Of a DNA stretch of 64,000 nucleotides, positions 1 to 8,599 are shown piece by piece. Each line of letters starts with the position of its first letter. The first letter of the stretch is position 1. The notes under the pieces were generated by a model. That model was not told where the DNA came from. It did no database searches and worked only from the letters and a program-made list of their open reading frames with translations. Source of the DNA: Paracoccus sp. Z118 (lineage in GTDB: Bacteria; Pseudomonadota; Alphaproteobacteria; Rhodobacterales; Rhodobacteraceae). The position numbers and the translations under genes are program-made. The stretch spans positions 62,001-126,000 of the forward strand of contig NZ_JAHQZU010000011.1 of NCBI RefSeq assembly GCF_019061185.1, given 5' to 3'.

Positions 1-116
1 GCCCCCTGACGATCGACGTCCCGCCCGAGGTGCTGCCCTACGAGGCAGAGGCCACCGGACGCTGGGCCAAAGGAAATTATGATGACCTCGACCCTGACGA
101 TATCTCAACCCACTGA
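1..116 (+). CDS. nosD: NosD C-terminus (partial, 5' end outside window)
   Basis: An open frame enters from the left edge and stops with TGA at 114-116, overlapping the next gene by 38 bases. The last 37 residues end in an acidic tail (DDLDPDDISTH). Only position identifies it: nosF, nosY, nosL and nosX follow in the usual nos order, and nosD normally precedes nosF. NosD is a periplasmic beta-helix protein needed to mature the copper sites of nitrous oxide reductase. Too little sequence is present to confirm the family from residues alone. Confidence 0.6.
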   Translation, partial: PLTIDVPPEVLPYEAEATGRWAKGNYDDLDPDDISTH

Positions 117-1080
117 GCATTTCCGCGCGCGGCAGGCCGCCGCGGCCCCGGTGGCCGTGGCGCGGAACACCGCGCCCGAGGCCGGCGCGACGCTGAGGAT
201 CGCGGGTCTCAGCAAGCGTTATCAGGCCGTGCAGGCGCTGGACGACGTGTCGCTGACGCTGCTGCCGGGAATGCGCGTCGCGCTGCTGGGCCACAACGGC
301 GCGGGCAAGTCCACGATGATGAAGATCATCCTCGGGCTGATCCCCTATGACGGCGGCACGATCGAGGTCTGCGGCGAGGCGCCGGGCTCCGCCGGGGCGC
401 GGGCGCAGGTCGCCTATCTGCCGGAAAACGCCGCCTTCCACCCCGCGCTGACCGGGCAGGAGCAGATCCGCCACTACCTCGCCCTGCGCGGCGAGGACCC
501 GAAACAGGCGCTGGAGCTGCTGGAGCGGGTCGGCCTCGGCCATGCTGCCAGACGCCGGATCGGCACCTATTCCAAGGGGATGCGCCAGCGCGTCGGACTG
601 GCGCAGACGCTGATCGGCAAGCCGCGGCTTCTGGTGCTGGACGAGCCGACCTCGGGCCTCGATCCCGTTTCCCGGCGGGACTTCTATGCGCTGCTGGACC
701 AACTGGCCGCCGAGGGCGCGTCGATCCTGCTGTCCTCGCACGCGCTGACCGAGGTGGAGGCGCGGACCGACCGCATCCTGATCCTGTCGGGCGGGCGGCT
801 GGTCGCGCAGGGCACGCTGCCCGAACTGCGGCACGAGGCGGCGCTGCCCGTGGCGATGCACGTCACCCCGGCCCCCGGCCAGACCCGCGCGCTGGCCGAG
901 GCGATCCCTGAAGCCGGCATCGGCAATGACGGCCTGCTGCACCTGACCTGCCAGCAATCAGAAAAGCTGGCGCTGCTGGCCCGCATCTCCGCGCTCGGCG
1001 GGCGGGTTGCCGATCTCGACGTGATCCCGCCCAGCCTCGAAGACATCTACAGCCATTTCAGCCGGAGGGACGGCCAATGA
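79..1080 (+). CDS. nosF: NosF, ABC ATPase for nitrous oxide reductase maturation
   Basis: A 333-residue ABC ATPase that with NosY (membrane) and NosD (periplasm) supports assembly of the Cu-S centre of NosZ. It has Walker A GHNGAGKST (71-79), a signature loop YSKGMRQ (164-170), Walker B with LDEP (187-190) and the switch His221. The first roughly 37 residues are an Ala-rich extension before the usual ABC start. AAAGGA at 69-74 fits ATG at 79 or, with better spacing, ATG at 82, so the extension is probably translated. It overlaps nosD upstream and nosY downstream (ATGA), so the cluster is translationally coupled. Assignment as NosF rather than another ABC ATPase rests on the neighbours nosY, nosL and nosX. 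Confidence 0.92.
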   Translation: MMTSTLTISQPTEHFRARQAAAAPVAVARNTAPEAGATLRIAGLSKRYQAVQALDDVSLTLLPGMRVALLGHNGAGKSTMMKIILGLIPYDGGTIEVCGEAPGSAGARAQVAYLPENAAFHPALTGQEQIRHYLALRGEDPKQALELLERVGLGHAARRRIGTYSKGMRQRVGLAQTLIGKPRLLVLDEPTSGLDPVSRRDFYALLDQLAAEGASILLSSHALTEVEARTDRILILSGGRLVAQGTLPELRHEAALPVAMHVTPAPGQTRALAEAIPEAGIGNDGLLHLTCQQSEKLALLARISALGGRVADLDVIPPSLEDIYSHFSRRDGQ

Positions 1081-1901
1081 TCGCGCCCGTTCTCGCCACC
1101 GCCGCCACCGAATACCGCATCGCCCTGCGCAACCGCTGGGTGCTGATCGCCACACTGCTGATGCTGCTGTTCTCGCTGGTGCTGGCCGCCGCCGGGGCCG
1201 CGCCGACCGGCGACGTGGGCGTGGACCGCCTGTCGATCACCGTCGCCTCGCTGACTTCGCTCGCCGTCTATCTGGTCCCGCTGCTGGCGCTGCTGATGAG
1301 CTTCGACGCAATCGCCGGCGAGACCGAGCGGGGGACGTTGCCCCTGCTGCTGACCTATCCCGTCTCGCGCCTGCAGATCCTGCTGGGCAAGCTGGTCGCG
1401 CATCTGGGGGTGCTGACGCTGGCGGTCGCGCTCGGCTACGGCGCGGCGGCGCTGGCCGCGTTCCTGTTCGATTCGTCCGCGATGGAGGGGCTGCCCGCGC
1501 TGTGGCGCCTGCTGTGGAGCTCGGCCCTGCTGGGCGCGACTTTCCTTGGTGCGGGCTATGCGCTGTCCTCGCTGTCGCGCCGCCCGTCCGGTGCGGCGGG
1601 GCTGGCGATCGGGCTGTGGCTGGGACTGGTGGTGCTGTATGACCTCGGGCTGCTGGCGATGATCGTCTCGGACGGGGGCGGGCAGTTCACGACCGAGTTC
1701 CTGCCTGTGGCGCTGCTGGCGAACCCCGCCGACGCCTTCCGCCTGTTCAACCTGACCGCCTCGGAAGCCGCGGCTGCGGCCGGCGGCGTCGGCGGGGCCG
1801 CCGGGTCGATCCCGCTGTGGCAGTCGCTGACCTCCGTCGCGCTCTGGCCGCTGCTGGCGCTGGCGCTGGCCTGGGCCGCATTCCGCAAGGTGACGCCATG
1901 A
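1077..1901 (+). CDS. nosY: NosY, ABC-2 type membrane permease
   Basis: A 274-residue very hydrophobic protein with about six membrane segments, the first near residues 20-40. It carries the ABC-2 permease stretch DAIAGETERGTLPLLLTYP after the second segment, typical of NosY and related exporters. It is the membrane partner of NosF and is thought to move a sulfur species for the CuZ centre of NosZ. It starts inside the last codons of nosF (ATGA) and ends with ATGA shared with nosL. The segment AAAAAGGVGGAAG near residue 225 is a low-complexity periplasmic or cytoplasmic loop. Confidence 0.9.
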   Translation: MIAPVLATAATEYRIALRNRWVLIATLLMLLFSLVLAAAGAAPTGDVGVDRLSITVASLTSLAVYLVPLLALLMSFDAIAGETERGTLPLLLTYPVSRLQILLGKLVAHLGVLTLAVALGYGAAALAAFLFDSSAMEGLPALWRLLWSSALLGATFLGAGYALSSLSRRPSGAAGLAIGLWLGLVVLYDLGLLAMIVSDGGGQFTTEFLPVALLANPADAFRLFNLTASEAAAAAGGVGGAAGSIPLWQSLTSVALWPLLALALAWAAFRKVTP

Positions 1902-2494
1902 CCGCCCTGAGACTGACCGTCGCGGCCGCCCTGATGCTCGGCCTCGCCGGCTGCAAGGAGGAGATGGCGCAGGACATCTCGCCGGTCGAGATATCGGCGC
2001 AGACGCTCGGCCATTTCTGCCAGATGAACCTGGTGGAGCATCCCGGCCCCAAGGCGCAGGTCCATCTTGAGGCGGTGCCCGGCTCGCCGCTGTTCTTCAG
2101 CCAGGTCCGCGACGCCATCGCCTTCGCCCGCGCGCCGGAACAGATCGCCCCGATCCTCGCCATCTACGTCAACGACATGGGCGCCGATGCCGCGACATGG
2201 GACGTGCCGGGCGAGGGGAACTGGATCGACGCCGAGGGCGCGTTCTACGTCGTCGGCTCGGCCCGCGAGGGCGGCATGGGCGCGCCGGAAACCGTGCCCT
2301 TCGGCACCCGCCCCGAGGCGGAGGCATTCGCCAGCGCCGACGGCGGCCGGGTGCTGACGCTGGACGAGATCACCGACGATATGGTGCTGGCCCCGGTCGA
2401 GATGACCGGCGAGGCCGGCGACGGGGCGGATGGTCCGGCCGCCGACGATTTCGAGGATCGCCTGCGCGCCCTGTCGCGCCAGGCAGAGGGGTAA
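1898..2494 (+). CDS. nosL: NosL, copper-chaperone lipoprotein
   Basis: A 198-residue outer-membrane lipoprotein that delivers Cu(I) to the nitrous oxide reductase assembly complex. The start at 1898 is chosen because ATGA overlaps the nosY stop and gives a clean lipoprotein signal peptide with lipobox LAGC (residues 16-19, lipidated Cys19). The copper motif Cys41-Gln-Met43 lies in FCQMNLVEHPGPKAQ, the signature block of the family. A longer frame extends upstream, but that part overlaps nosY and lacks a signal peptide. The C-terminal 30 residues are acidic and Gly/Ala-rich. It is followed three bases later by nosX. Confidence 0.93.
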   Translation: MTALRLTVAAALMLGLAGCKEEMAQDISPVEISAQTLGHFCQMNLVEHPGPKAQVHLEAVPGSPLFFSQVRDAIAFARAPEQIAPILAIYVNDMGADAATWDVPGEGNWIDAEGAFYVVGSAREGGMGAPETVPFGTRPEAEAFASADGGRVLTLDEITDDMVLAPVEMTGEAGDGADGPAADDFEDRLRALSRQAEG

Positions 2495-2497
2495 GCC

Positions 2498-3415
2498 ATG
2501 CTGACACGCCGCCGCTTCATCGCGATTTCCGCCGCCGTCGCCGCGCTGCCGCAGATGGGCCGCGCCGCTCCGGCGCCGACCCCGCGCCTGCGCGCCGGGC
2601 AGGCGCTTGGCGCGCAGGTGTCGATCCGCATCGCCCATCCCGATGGCGACGCCATCGCCGCCCGCGTCCTGTCCGAGATCGACCGGCTGGAGGGCATCCT
2701 CAGCCTCTACCGCCCCGACAGCGCCCTCGCGCGACTGAACCGCGACGGAGAACTGACCGCGCCGCCATTCGAGTTGCTGGAATGCCTGTCGCTCGCCGGG
2801 GCCGTCCATCGCGAAAGCGGCGGCCGGTTCGATCCGACGGTGCAGCCGCTCTGGTCGCTGTGGGCCGAGGCGGCGGTGGCCGGAGGGCGCCCCGACGATG
2901 CCGCGATCCGCGGCGCGCTGGCCCGCACCGGTTGGGAAGGCGTGCGGATGGACAGCACCCGCATCACCCTGCGCCCCGGCATGGCGCTGACCCTGAACGG
3001 CATCGGGCAGGGCTATGTGGCCGACCGCGTGGCCGCGCTGCTGAAGGCCGAGGGGTTGAGTGAGGTGCTGATCGACACCGGCGAACTTCGCGCGCTCGGT
3101 GGCCAGCCGGGCGGCGGCGCCTGGCAGGTGAAGCTGGAGGCGGGGGGCCGCGTCGCGCTGCAGGACCGCGCGCTGGCGACCTCGGCCCCGCTGGGAACCA
3201 CGTTCGATCAGGCAGGAACCGACGGCCACATCATGGATCCCGCCACGGGGCGGCCCACACCGGCGACCTGGCGCGAGATCACGATCTCGGCCCAGACTGC
3301 CGCCCTCGCCGATGCGCTTTCCACGGCCGGCTGCCTGACGCCCGACGAGGCGCGGCTGCAGGCGCTGGTGTCCGGCTTCCCCGGCGCGAAGATCGAAGCG
3401 GCGACGCGGGCGTAG
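2498..3415 (+). CDS. nosX: NosX, ApbE-family FAD:protein FMN transferase
   Basis: A 305-residue ApbE-family protein that covalently attaches FMN to a partner, in denitrifiers the NosR electron donor of nitrous oxide reductase. The N-terminus has a twin-arginine-type signal (TRRRFIAIS) ending near GRAAP, placing it in the periplasm. Family blocks are visible: YRPDSALARLN, LNGIGQGYVADRV and DTGELRALGG, and near the end MDPATGRPTP with a Thr/Ala-rich SAQTAALADALSTAG helix. It closes the nos operon; no terminator is evident downstream. A standalone ApbE serving another flavoprotein is possible, but the position after nosL makes NosX much more likely. Confidence 0.9.
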   Translation: MLTRRRFIAISAAVAALPQMGRAAPAPTPRLRAGQALGAQVSIRIAHPDGDAIAARVLSEIDRLEGILSLYRPDSALARLNRDGELTAPPFELLECLSLAGAVHRESGGRFDPTVQPLWSLWAEAAVAGGRPDDAAIRGALARTGWEGVRMDSTRITLRPGMALTLNGIGQGYVADRVAALLKAEGLSEVLIDTGELRALGGQPGGGAWQVKLEAGGRVALQDRALATSAPLGTTFDQAGTDGHIMDPATGRPTPATWREITISAQTAALADALSTAGCLTPDEARLQALVSGFPGAKIEAATRA

Positions 3416-3677
3416 GCTTCCGGCGGCGGGCAGAGGTCGCGGGCTTCCGATCCGGCGTCTCTGTTGCAGCCCGACCGGGATGCGGCTTGCGTGTCGTTGT
3501 CCGTCTCACGAGACACGTTGTGCGGCGCTCGTCCGGGACTTCGCTTGTACATCCATGCAAGTGAATCCTGCCCTGCTTTGCCGGTCCTTGCCCTACAGGC
3601 ACCGGCCGGCGCCGGGATAGGCTAGCAGGGGCCGTGCGGCAGGCGGGGGACGAGGCCCGTCCCATGGTCGCCAGCCG
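3416..3677. other. Convergent intergenic region nosX / tonB
   Basis: No convincing gene is seen in these 262 bases between nosX (+) and tonB (-). There is a short hairpin GGGACG-AGGCC-CGTCCC at 3647-3663 just past the tonB stop, but it has no T-run, so it is at best a weak terminator. A near-palindrome GTCTCACGAGAC lies around 3510-3521. Base composition is slightly less GC-rich than the flanking genes. Confidence 0.5.
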
Positions 3678-4631
3678 TCACCTCACCTCGACCGCGATCG
3701 GCACCGTCAGCGACTTCGCGCGGCCGTCCGGCGGCGCGGGCAGGCTGGGCATCCGCGCGGCCTGCCGCGCGAGCGCCGAATCGATCCGGGGATCGCCCGT
3801 CCCCGCCGCCAGCGCGCCCGAGGCGCTGCCGTTCGGCGAAACCGACAGCTGCACCGTCGCCCGCAGCGTTCCCCGCCCGCCGGTAATGCGGGCGCGGCGC
3901 ATATGCGAGGCGACGCGGCTCTGGATCTGGCTCTGCCAGTTGGCGACGGCCTGCGGACTCGCGCCCCGCGCCGGCTGGTTCTGCGTGCTGGCCGCGGCCG
4001 CAGGCGCCCCGCCCGAGCGGCGCTCCTGCCGGGGCTCCTCGCGGGGCGGTTGCGGCTCGCGCCGCTCGGCCTGACGGGGCTGCTCCCGCTGGCGGGGCTC
4101 CTCCGGCGGCTGCTCGCGCGGCTCCGGCCCCTGCCGGACCAGCCGCTCGGGCTTTCGCGGCGGCGGCGGCACGATGGCCGGGGCGAGGCTGGCGAAATCC
4201 GGCGGCGGCAGCGGCACCACGGGCGGCGGCACGAAGTCCGGCACCGGCTCGGGCTCGGGGAGCGGCTCCACAACCGGCTCCGGCGGAGGCTCCGGCAGGG
4301 GATCGGGTTCCGGCAGAGGCTCGGGAAGGGGTTCCGGCTCAGGTTCAGGCTCGGGCTCCGGCTCAGGCACAGGCTCGGGTTCCGGCTCCACCTCTTCCGC
4401 CGGCTCCTCGGCGGTCGCCATATCGGATGTCGCCGGCTGCAGCGGCGCTTCGGTCGCATCCGGGGCGGGCGCAGGAACGGGGGCGAGTTCGATCATGATC
4501 GCGTCAGGGGCCGCCGCGAGAGTCGGGCCCTCCCGCCGCATCGCCCACATCCCCGCCGTGATATGCGCCGATGCGACGAGAACCCCCACCGAGGTCCAGA
4601 GCGCCGCCCGGCCGATGCCGCCGCCGCTCAT
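3678..4631 (-). CDS. tonB: TonB energy-transducing protein
   Basis: A 317-residue TonB that links the ExbB-ExbD motor to outer-membrane receptors. The start at 4631 is set by the ATGA overlap with exbD and gives an N-terminal membrane anchor at about residues 9-28. Residues 80-130 are an almost pure Glu-Pro ladder (EPEPEP, PLPEP), the periplasm-spanning rod. A basic, Gln/Arg/Glu/Pro-rich linker follows (160-205), then a C-terminal TonB domain from about 228 to the end, including [13 protein letters not shown] and [19 protein letters not shown]. The proline rod is very GC-rich repetitive DNA. It is last in the exbB-exbD-tonB operon. Confidence 0.92.
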   Translation of the reverse strand: MSGGGIGRAALWTSVGVLVASAHITAGMWAMRREGPTLAAAPDAIMIELAPVPAPAPDATEAPLQPATSDMATAEEPAEEVEPEPEPVPEPEPEPEPEPEPLPEPLPEPDPLPEPPPEPVVEPLPEPEPVPDFVPPPVVPLPPPDFASLAPAIVPPPPRKPERLVRQGPEPREQPPEEPRQREQPRQAERREPQPPREEPRQERRSGGAPAAAASTQNQPARGASPQAVANWQSQIQSRVASHMRRARITGGRGTLRATVQLSVSPNGSASGALAAGTGDPRIDSALARQAARMPSLPAPPDGRAKSLTVPIAVEVR

Positions 4632-5107
4632 TGGCCCGCCGCTGCCGGCGCCATTCCCGGCGCCGCATCGATCGCAACGGGCGGCGCGCTCACGCGGTCC
4701 AGCCCCACCAGCGCGATCTTCAGATAACCCGCGTCGCGCAGCCGGTTCATCACCCCCATCAACTCGCCATAGGCGACCGACTGATCGGCGCGCAGGAAGA
4801 TGCGGGCTTCGGGATCGCCCCCCGTCGCCGCATCCAGCGCCCCCCGCAGAGCGTCGGCCGCAACCGGATCGTTCCCCAGCGACAGCCCGCCATCGGCCCC
4901 GACCGTCAGCCACAGCGGCGTGTCGGGTCGCCCGGAGGACGGCGCGTTCGATACCGGCAGGTCCACGTTCACGTCCACCGTCGCCAGCGGCGCCGCCACC
5001 ATGAAGATGATAAGCAGCACCAGCATCACGTCGATGAAGGGGGTGACGTTGATCTCGTGGTTCTCGGCGAGATCGTCGTCGTCGCCGCCTCGGATGCCGC
5101 CCGCCAT
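4628..5107 (-). CDS. exbD: ExbD biopolymer transport protein
   Basis: A 159-residue ExbD/TolR protein with one membrane helix at about 22-40. The proton-carrying Asp26 lies in [16 protein letters not shown], and a periplasmic domain runs from residue 45 onward. The final LKIALVGLD block is typical of the family. With ExbB it forms the proton-driven stator that energises TonB. It sits one base downstream of exbB and overlaps tonB by ATGA, which separates it from the TolQ-TolR-TolA system. Confidence 0.93.
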   Translation of the reverse strand: MAGGIRGGDDDDLAENHEINVTPFIDVMLVLLIIFMVAAPLATVDVNVDLPVSNAPSSGRPDTPLWLTVGADGGLSLGNDPVAADALRGALDAATGGDPEARIFLRADQSVAYGELMGVMNRLRDAGYLKIALVGLDRVSAPPVAIDAAPGMAPAAAGQ

Positions 5108-5108
5108 G

Positions 5109-6089
5109 TCAGACCACCATGCCGGCCGCGCGCCGGTCCAGATCGCGGGACACCAGCCGCTCGACCCCCGAAGCGGCCTCGCCCAGCCGCAGGCGATAGC
5201 CGCCCGAGGCGCGGGCGAAGACGTTGTAGATCACCACCGCAGGGATCGCCGCGACGAGACCGAGCGCGGTCGCCAGCAGCGCCTCGGCGATGCCGGGGGC
5301 GACCACGGCGAGGTTGGTCGTCTGCGCCTCGGAAATGCCGATGAAGCTGTTCATGATCCCCCAGACGGTCCCGAACAGCCCCACGAACGGCGCGGTGGAG
5401 CCGATCGTCGCCAGCACCCCGGTTCCCCGGTTCATCTGCCGCGCCGCGCGGGCCTGGATCTGCGACAGCTTCGAACTGACCCGCTCCTGCACGCCCTGCG
5501 CGGACAACTCGGGCCCCGAGCGGTTCAGCTCGCGCGCCGCGGCCCGCAGCATCCGGGCATCGGGGCCGCGCCCGTCCGCACGGACCAGCGCGCTGCGCAG
5601 GCTCTCGGCCGCCTCGATCCGCGCTGCGCCCCGGCCGATGCCCGACATGCTGGCGGCGAACTCGATCAGCTTCACGACCAGAATGGTCCAGGTGACGACC
5701 GAGGCGAAGATCAGCCCCAGCATGACCGATTTCACCACGGCATCCGCCTGCCGATACATGCCCATGGGCGAAAGATCATGCGGCAGCGTCTCGGCCGGAA
5801 TCGGCAGCGGGCCGGGCTGGGCAGGTGCTGCGCTGGAAGCACCGGCGTCAGGGACCGGCGCCGCAGATGCCGGCGCCGGTTCAGACCCGGCGGCAGGCGC
5901 CGGAGACGATGGTGGCTGGCCCGCGTCCACGGCGGGCAGGTTCGATTCAACCGCCGCGGCAGGCTCTGGACTGTCCTGCGCCGGCGCGGGGCCGCCCGTT
6001 CCCACGAGAACGGCAAGGCCGAAAGCAGCAGGGGCAACGAAGCGAAGCGACCGGCGCAATGCGTGGAAGCGGGGGTTGGGCTGGTTCAT
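5109..6089 (-). CDS. exbB: ExbB, MotA/TolQ/ExbB proton channel subunit
   Basis: A 326-residue ExbB of the long type. Start 6089 is chosen because it gives a signal peptide (1-37, ending GPAPAQ) behind an AAGGCGAG ribosome site; an upstream in-frame start adds 30 unrelated residues. Residues 38-100 are a Pro/Ala/Ser-rich periplasmic extension. Membrane helices are at about 121-140, 229-250 and 266-292, with the family block [19 protein letters not shown] between helices. It forms the pentameric channel around ExbD. The extended N-terminus is typical of alphaproteobacterial ExbB encoded with TonB. Confidence 0.93.
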   Translation of the reverse strand: MNQPNPRFHALRRSLRFVAPAAFGLAVLVGTGGPAPAQDSPEPAAAVESNLPAVDAGQPPSSPAPAAGSEPAPASAAPVPDAGASSAAPAQPGPLPIPAETLPHDLSPMGMYRQADAVVKSVMLGLIFASVVTWTILVVKLIEFAASMSGIGRGAARIEAAESLRSALVRADGRGPDARMLRAAARELNRSGPELSAQGVQERVSSKLSQIQARAARQMNRGTGVLATIGSTAPFVGLFGTVWGIMNSFIGISEAQTTNLAVVAPGIAEALLATALGLVAAIPAVVIYNVFARASGGYRLRLGEAASGVERLVSRDLDRRAAGMVV

Positions 6090-6150
6090 GTATCTCGCCT
6101 TGCTGGACAATCGGGCAGGTCGCTCGCCCCGGTCGGCTCCGGGTCTGGCT

Positions 6151-6179
6151 GGAATCCATATTCCTAGCGTAATTGTCAA
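6151..6179 (-). promoter_or_regulatory. Possible exbB promoter (-35 TTGACA)
   Basis: On the minus strand a perfect TTGACA lies at 6179-6174 in an AT-rich stretch unlike its surroundings, about 85 bases before the exbB start. The matching -10 is poor (GATTCC at 17 bp, or TATGGA at 13 bp). exbB-exbD-tonB operons are usually iron-regulated, but no clear Fur, RirA or Irr box could be recognised here. Confidence 0.3.
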
Positions 6180-6261
6180 CTATCGGCTCGGGTTTTTCGT
6201 CGCGCCCGGCGTCGTGGTCCCAGGCGAAAACCTATCCCGACTTGGTCCCGTCTTTGGTGCC

Positions 6262-6298
6262 CAAATATCCCGCGGGGGCGCGGGGGTGCGAAACCCCC
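6262..6298 (-). repeat. Intergenic element ending GGATATTTG, copy 1
   Basis: Read on the minus strand this is GGGGG, seven bases, CCCCC, three bases, CCCCC, then GCGGGATATTTG. The first two blocks form a hairpin. The same architecture recurs on the plus strand at 43870-43905. From general familiarity, similar elements are frequent between genes in Rhodobacterales genomes. Here it lies in a divergent gap, so it is not the terminator of an adjacent minus-strand gene. Confidence 0.65.
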
Positions 6299-6416
6299 GC
6301 TGCGGCGTGGCACCCGCCGCAACCTACGCATGGCAGCCGGGGCCACGCCATCAGGACCTGCTTGCCCTTCCCCCGCTGTCAGCCCAGTGTCACACTTCCG
6401 TTGTAGAGACGCCCGC

Positions 6417-7529
6417 ATGACCGACATCCGCTTTCACCAGATCACCCGCCGCTTCGGCGCGACCCGCGCTGTGGACGACCTCAGCGCCCGGTTCGGATCG
6501 GGCCGCTTCGTCGCGCTGCTCGGGCCATCCGGCTGCGGCAAGACCACGCTCCTGCGGCTGATCGCGGGGCTGGAGCGCCCGGATGCCGGGCAGATCTGGC
6601 TCGGCGGCGACGAGGTCGCCGGTCCCTCGCGCTTCACCCCGCCCGAGGCGCGGCGGCTCGGCATGGTCTTCCAGTCCTACGCCCTCTGGCCGCATATGAC
6701 GGTGGCGGGGAATGTCGGCTTCGGCCTCTACCGGATGCCGCGGGCCGAGCGCGAGCGCCGCGTGGCAGAGGCGCTGCACATGGTGGGGCTGGACCATCTC
6801 GCCGCCCGCAGGCCGCATGAGCTTTCCGGCGGCCAGCGCCAGCGCGTCGCGCTTGCCCGCAGCCTTGCCGCCCGCCCGCGCATCCTGCTGCTGGACGAGC
6901 CGCTGGCCAATCTCGACGCGCATCTGCGCCAGTCGATGCTGGCCGAGTTCCGGCGCATCCACGGCTCGACCGGCTGCACGATGGTCTTCGTGACCCACGA
7001 CCAGAACGAGGCGATGGCGGTTGCCGATACCGTCGGCGTGATGGATGGCGGCCGGCTGGAGCAGATCGGCTCGCCCGCCGAGTTGTTCGACCGGCCGCTG
7101 ACCCCGATGGTCGCGCGGTTCATCGGGCAGGGCCGGACGCTGCCGGTCGAGGTGACGGGCGAGGCGGGCGGGCTTTCCCGCGTCCGCATCGGCCGGGTGG
7201 AACTGGCGCTGCCGGGAAAGGCCGAGCGCGGCCCCGCCTGGCTCTGCCTTCATGCGCGCGACCTTGCCGCGGACCCGGCGGGCCTGCCCGCGCGGGTCAG
7301 CAGCACCCGGTTCGAGGACGGCTATCACGTCGCCGAGGTTCTGCTGGACGATCTGCCGGACGCCGGTGCGATCTTGCTGCGGCTCGACCGGCCGGCTGCT
7401 GTCGGCGAGCCGATCGGCGTCGCCATCCGTGGCGGATGGCTGCTGCCGCGCGAAGCCGCGAGTTCGTCTGACGTCACGCGCCCTTCTCCTGCCGTGCGGG
7501 ACGCCCGTCACCCCGTCGCCGCCGCATGA
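6417..7529 (+). CDS. ABC importer ATPase (FbpC/PotA/AEP-transport type)
   Basis: A 370-residue importer ATPase with Walker A GPSGCGKT (36-43), Q-loop Gln86, signature LSGGQ (136-140), Walker B LLLDEP (157-162) and His194. A TOBE-like regulatory domain follows from about residue 235. The start at 6417 removes a long upstream extension that has no homology feel. It overlaps the metallo-hydrolase gene by ATGA. Its permease and binding protein are encoded at 10153 and 9162 in the same operon. The family includes iron(III), polyamine and 2-aminoethylphosphonate importers, and sequence alone does not fix the substrate. The C-terminal 25 residues are unstructured. Confidence 0.88.
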   Translation: MTDIRFHQITRRFGATRAVDDLSARFGSGRFVALLGPSGCGKTTLLRLIAGLERPDAGQIWLGGDEVAGPSRFTPPEARRLGMVFQSYALWPHMTVAGNVGFGLYRMPRAERERRVAEALHMVGLDHLAARRPHELSGGQRQRVALARSLAARPRILLLDEPLANLDAHLRQSMLAEFRRIHGSTGCTMVFVTHDQNEAMAVADTVGVMDGGRLEQIGSPAELFDRPLTPMVARFIGQGRTLPVEVTGEAGGLSRVRIGRVELALPGKAERGPAWLCLHARDLAADPAGLPARVSSTRFEDGYHVAEVLLDDLPDAGAILLRLDRPAAVGEPIGVAIRGGWLLPREAASSSDVTRPSPAVRDARHPVAAA

Positions 7530-8599
7530 GGCTGCGGGCGCTGAGCGGCTTCGACGCCAAGGGCCCGGCGTGCTTCCTTCTGGAAATCGGCGGTCGCCGC
7601 CTGTTGCTGGACCTCGGCGAAGGACCCGATGCGGGCCGCCGGCCCGACCTCGGCGGGATCGGAAGGGTGGATGCGGTGCTGATCTCGCACGGCCACGCCG
7701 ATCATGTCGGCGCGCTGGACATGCTTGCCGGGCTGGGTGATCCGCCGATCCACGCGACGGAGCCCGTGCGTGCGCTCGGGACCGATGCGCGGCTGTCCGG
7801 CGCCCGTGACCTGCCCGCGCAGGGCGAGATTCTCGGAATCCAGATCGAATCCGGCCCTTCCGGCCATGCGCCCGGCGGCGTGTGGATGCGGATCGGCGGC
7901 GCGGCGGGGCTGCTCTATTCCGGCGACCTCGCGAGCGGCTCGCAGGTGTTTCCGGCGGCGCCCCTGCCGAAGGCGCGGGCCGCCGTGCTGGACTGCTCCT
8001 ACGGGATCGAGCCGCAGGGGCTGGACGCGCAGCGCCAGGCGCTGCTGGCCGCGATCGGGCAGGGGCCGTGCCTTCTGCCGGCGCCGCCGGCGGGCAGGGG
8101 GCTGGACCTGGCGCTCGCCTGTGCTGCGGCTGGGCACGCGGTGCGGATGTGCCCGCGCATCCGCGAGGTGGCACGGGCGCTGCTGGAGCGGTCGGACTGG
8201 CTGCTGCCGGACGCGGCGGACCCATTGCAGCGGCTGCTGCAGACCGCCGAGCCGCTGGCGGCAGGCAGCACGCTTTCCGGCGTGATGATCGCCGCGGGGG
8301 CGAATTGCGGCAGCGGGCTGAGCCGGACCCTCGGTCCGCGTGCGCTTCGCGAAGGGGTGCAGATCGTCTTCACCGGCCATCTGGCGCAGGAGGCGCCCTC
8401 GGCGGGGTGGGTAGCAGAGGGCCGCGCCCGGCATCTGCGTTGGAACGTCCACCCGGATCGCGAGACGCTGTCCGCCATGCTCGCGCAGGCGCAGCCCGAG
8501 GTTGCGCTCGCCGCCTTCGCGCCGCCCCGCAGGCGGGCCGAGGTGGAGGCCGCCTTTCCCGGCTCCCGCTGGACACAGGACGGGGCGCTGGAATGGTAG
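7526..8599 (+). CDS. MBL-fold hydrolase with beta-CASP-like layout
   Basis: A 357-residue metallo-beta-lactamase-fold protein. The zinc motif is HGHADH (His55, His57, Asp59, His60), with further likely ligands His114 and Asp134 (YSGDLASG). After this come features that match the beta-CASP subgroup, whose known members cleave RNA or DNA: LDCSYG (Asp156, like the usual E-x-TYG), an inserted middle domain (about 165-280), VFTGHLAQ, and NVHPDRETL (His309, like SAHAD-R-x-L). Some positions are degenerate (Pro in NVHPD). It is coupled to the ABC ATPase upstream and the histidine phosphatase downstream. Whether it acts on nucleic acid or on a small imported phosphodiester is unknown. Confidence 0.8.
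   Translation: MRLRALSGFDAKGPACFLLEIGGRRLLLDLGEGPDAGRRPDLGGIGRVDAVLISHGHADHVGALDMLAGLGDPPIHATEPVRALGTDARLSGARDLPAQGEILGIQIESGPSGHAPGGVWMRIGGAAGLLYSGDLASGSQVFPAAPLPKARAAVLDCSYGIEPQGLDAQRQALLAAIGQGPCLLPAPPAGRGLDLALACAAAGHAVRMCPRIREVARALLERSDWLLPDAADPLQRLLQTAEPLAAGSTLSGVMIAAGANCGSGLSRTLGPRALREGVQIVFTGHLAQEAPSAGWVAEGRARHLRWNVHPDRETLSAMLAQAQPEVALAAFAPPRRRAEVEAAFPGSRWTQDGALEW

Larger units (their letters stand above)
6090..6416. other. Divergent intergenic region exbB / ABC importer operon
   Basis: This gap of 327 bases holds the putative exbB promoter, the structured repeat at 6262-6298 and the leader of the plus-strand importer operon. No RNA gene or small protein with a credible ribosome site was seen. 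No clear promoter for the plus-strand operon could be picked out. Confidence 0.5.

Noticed and set aside
1556..3229. Long minus-strand open frame opposite nosY/nosL/nosX
   Set aside because: It is a GC-driven shadow with Arg/Gly/Ala-rich low-complexity translation, no ribosome site and no family feel, while the opposite strand encodes recognisable nos genes.
3634..4074. Plus-strand gene in the nosX/tonB gap
   Set aside because: Most of the frame overlaps tonB antisense, with no ribosome site and an unstructured translation.
4174..5004. Plus-strand frame with Gly-Ser repeats opposite tonB
   Set aside because: The Gly-Ser ladder is just the antisense of the Glu-Pro codons of TonB, not a spidroin- or adhesin-like protein.
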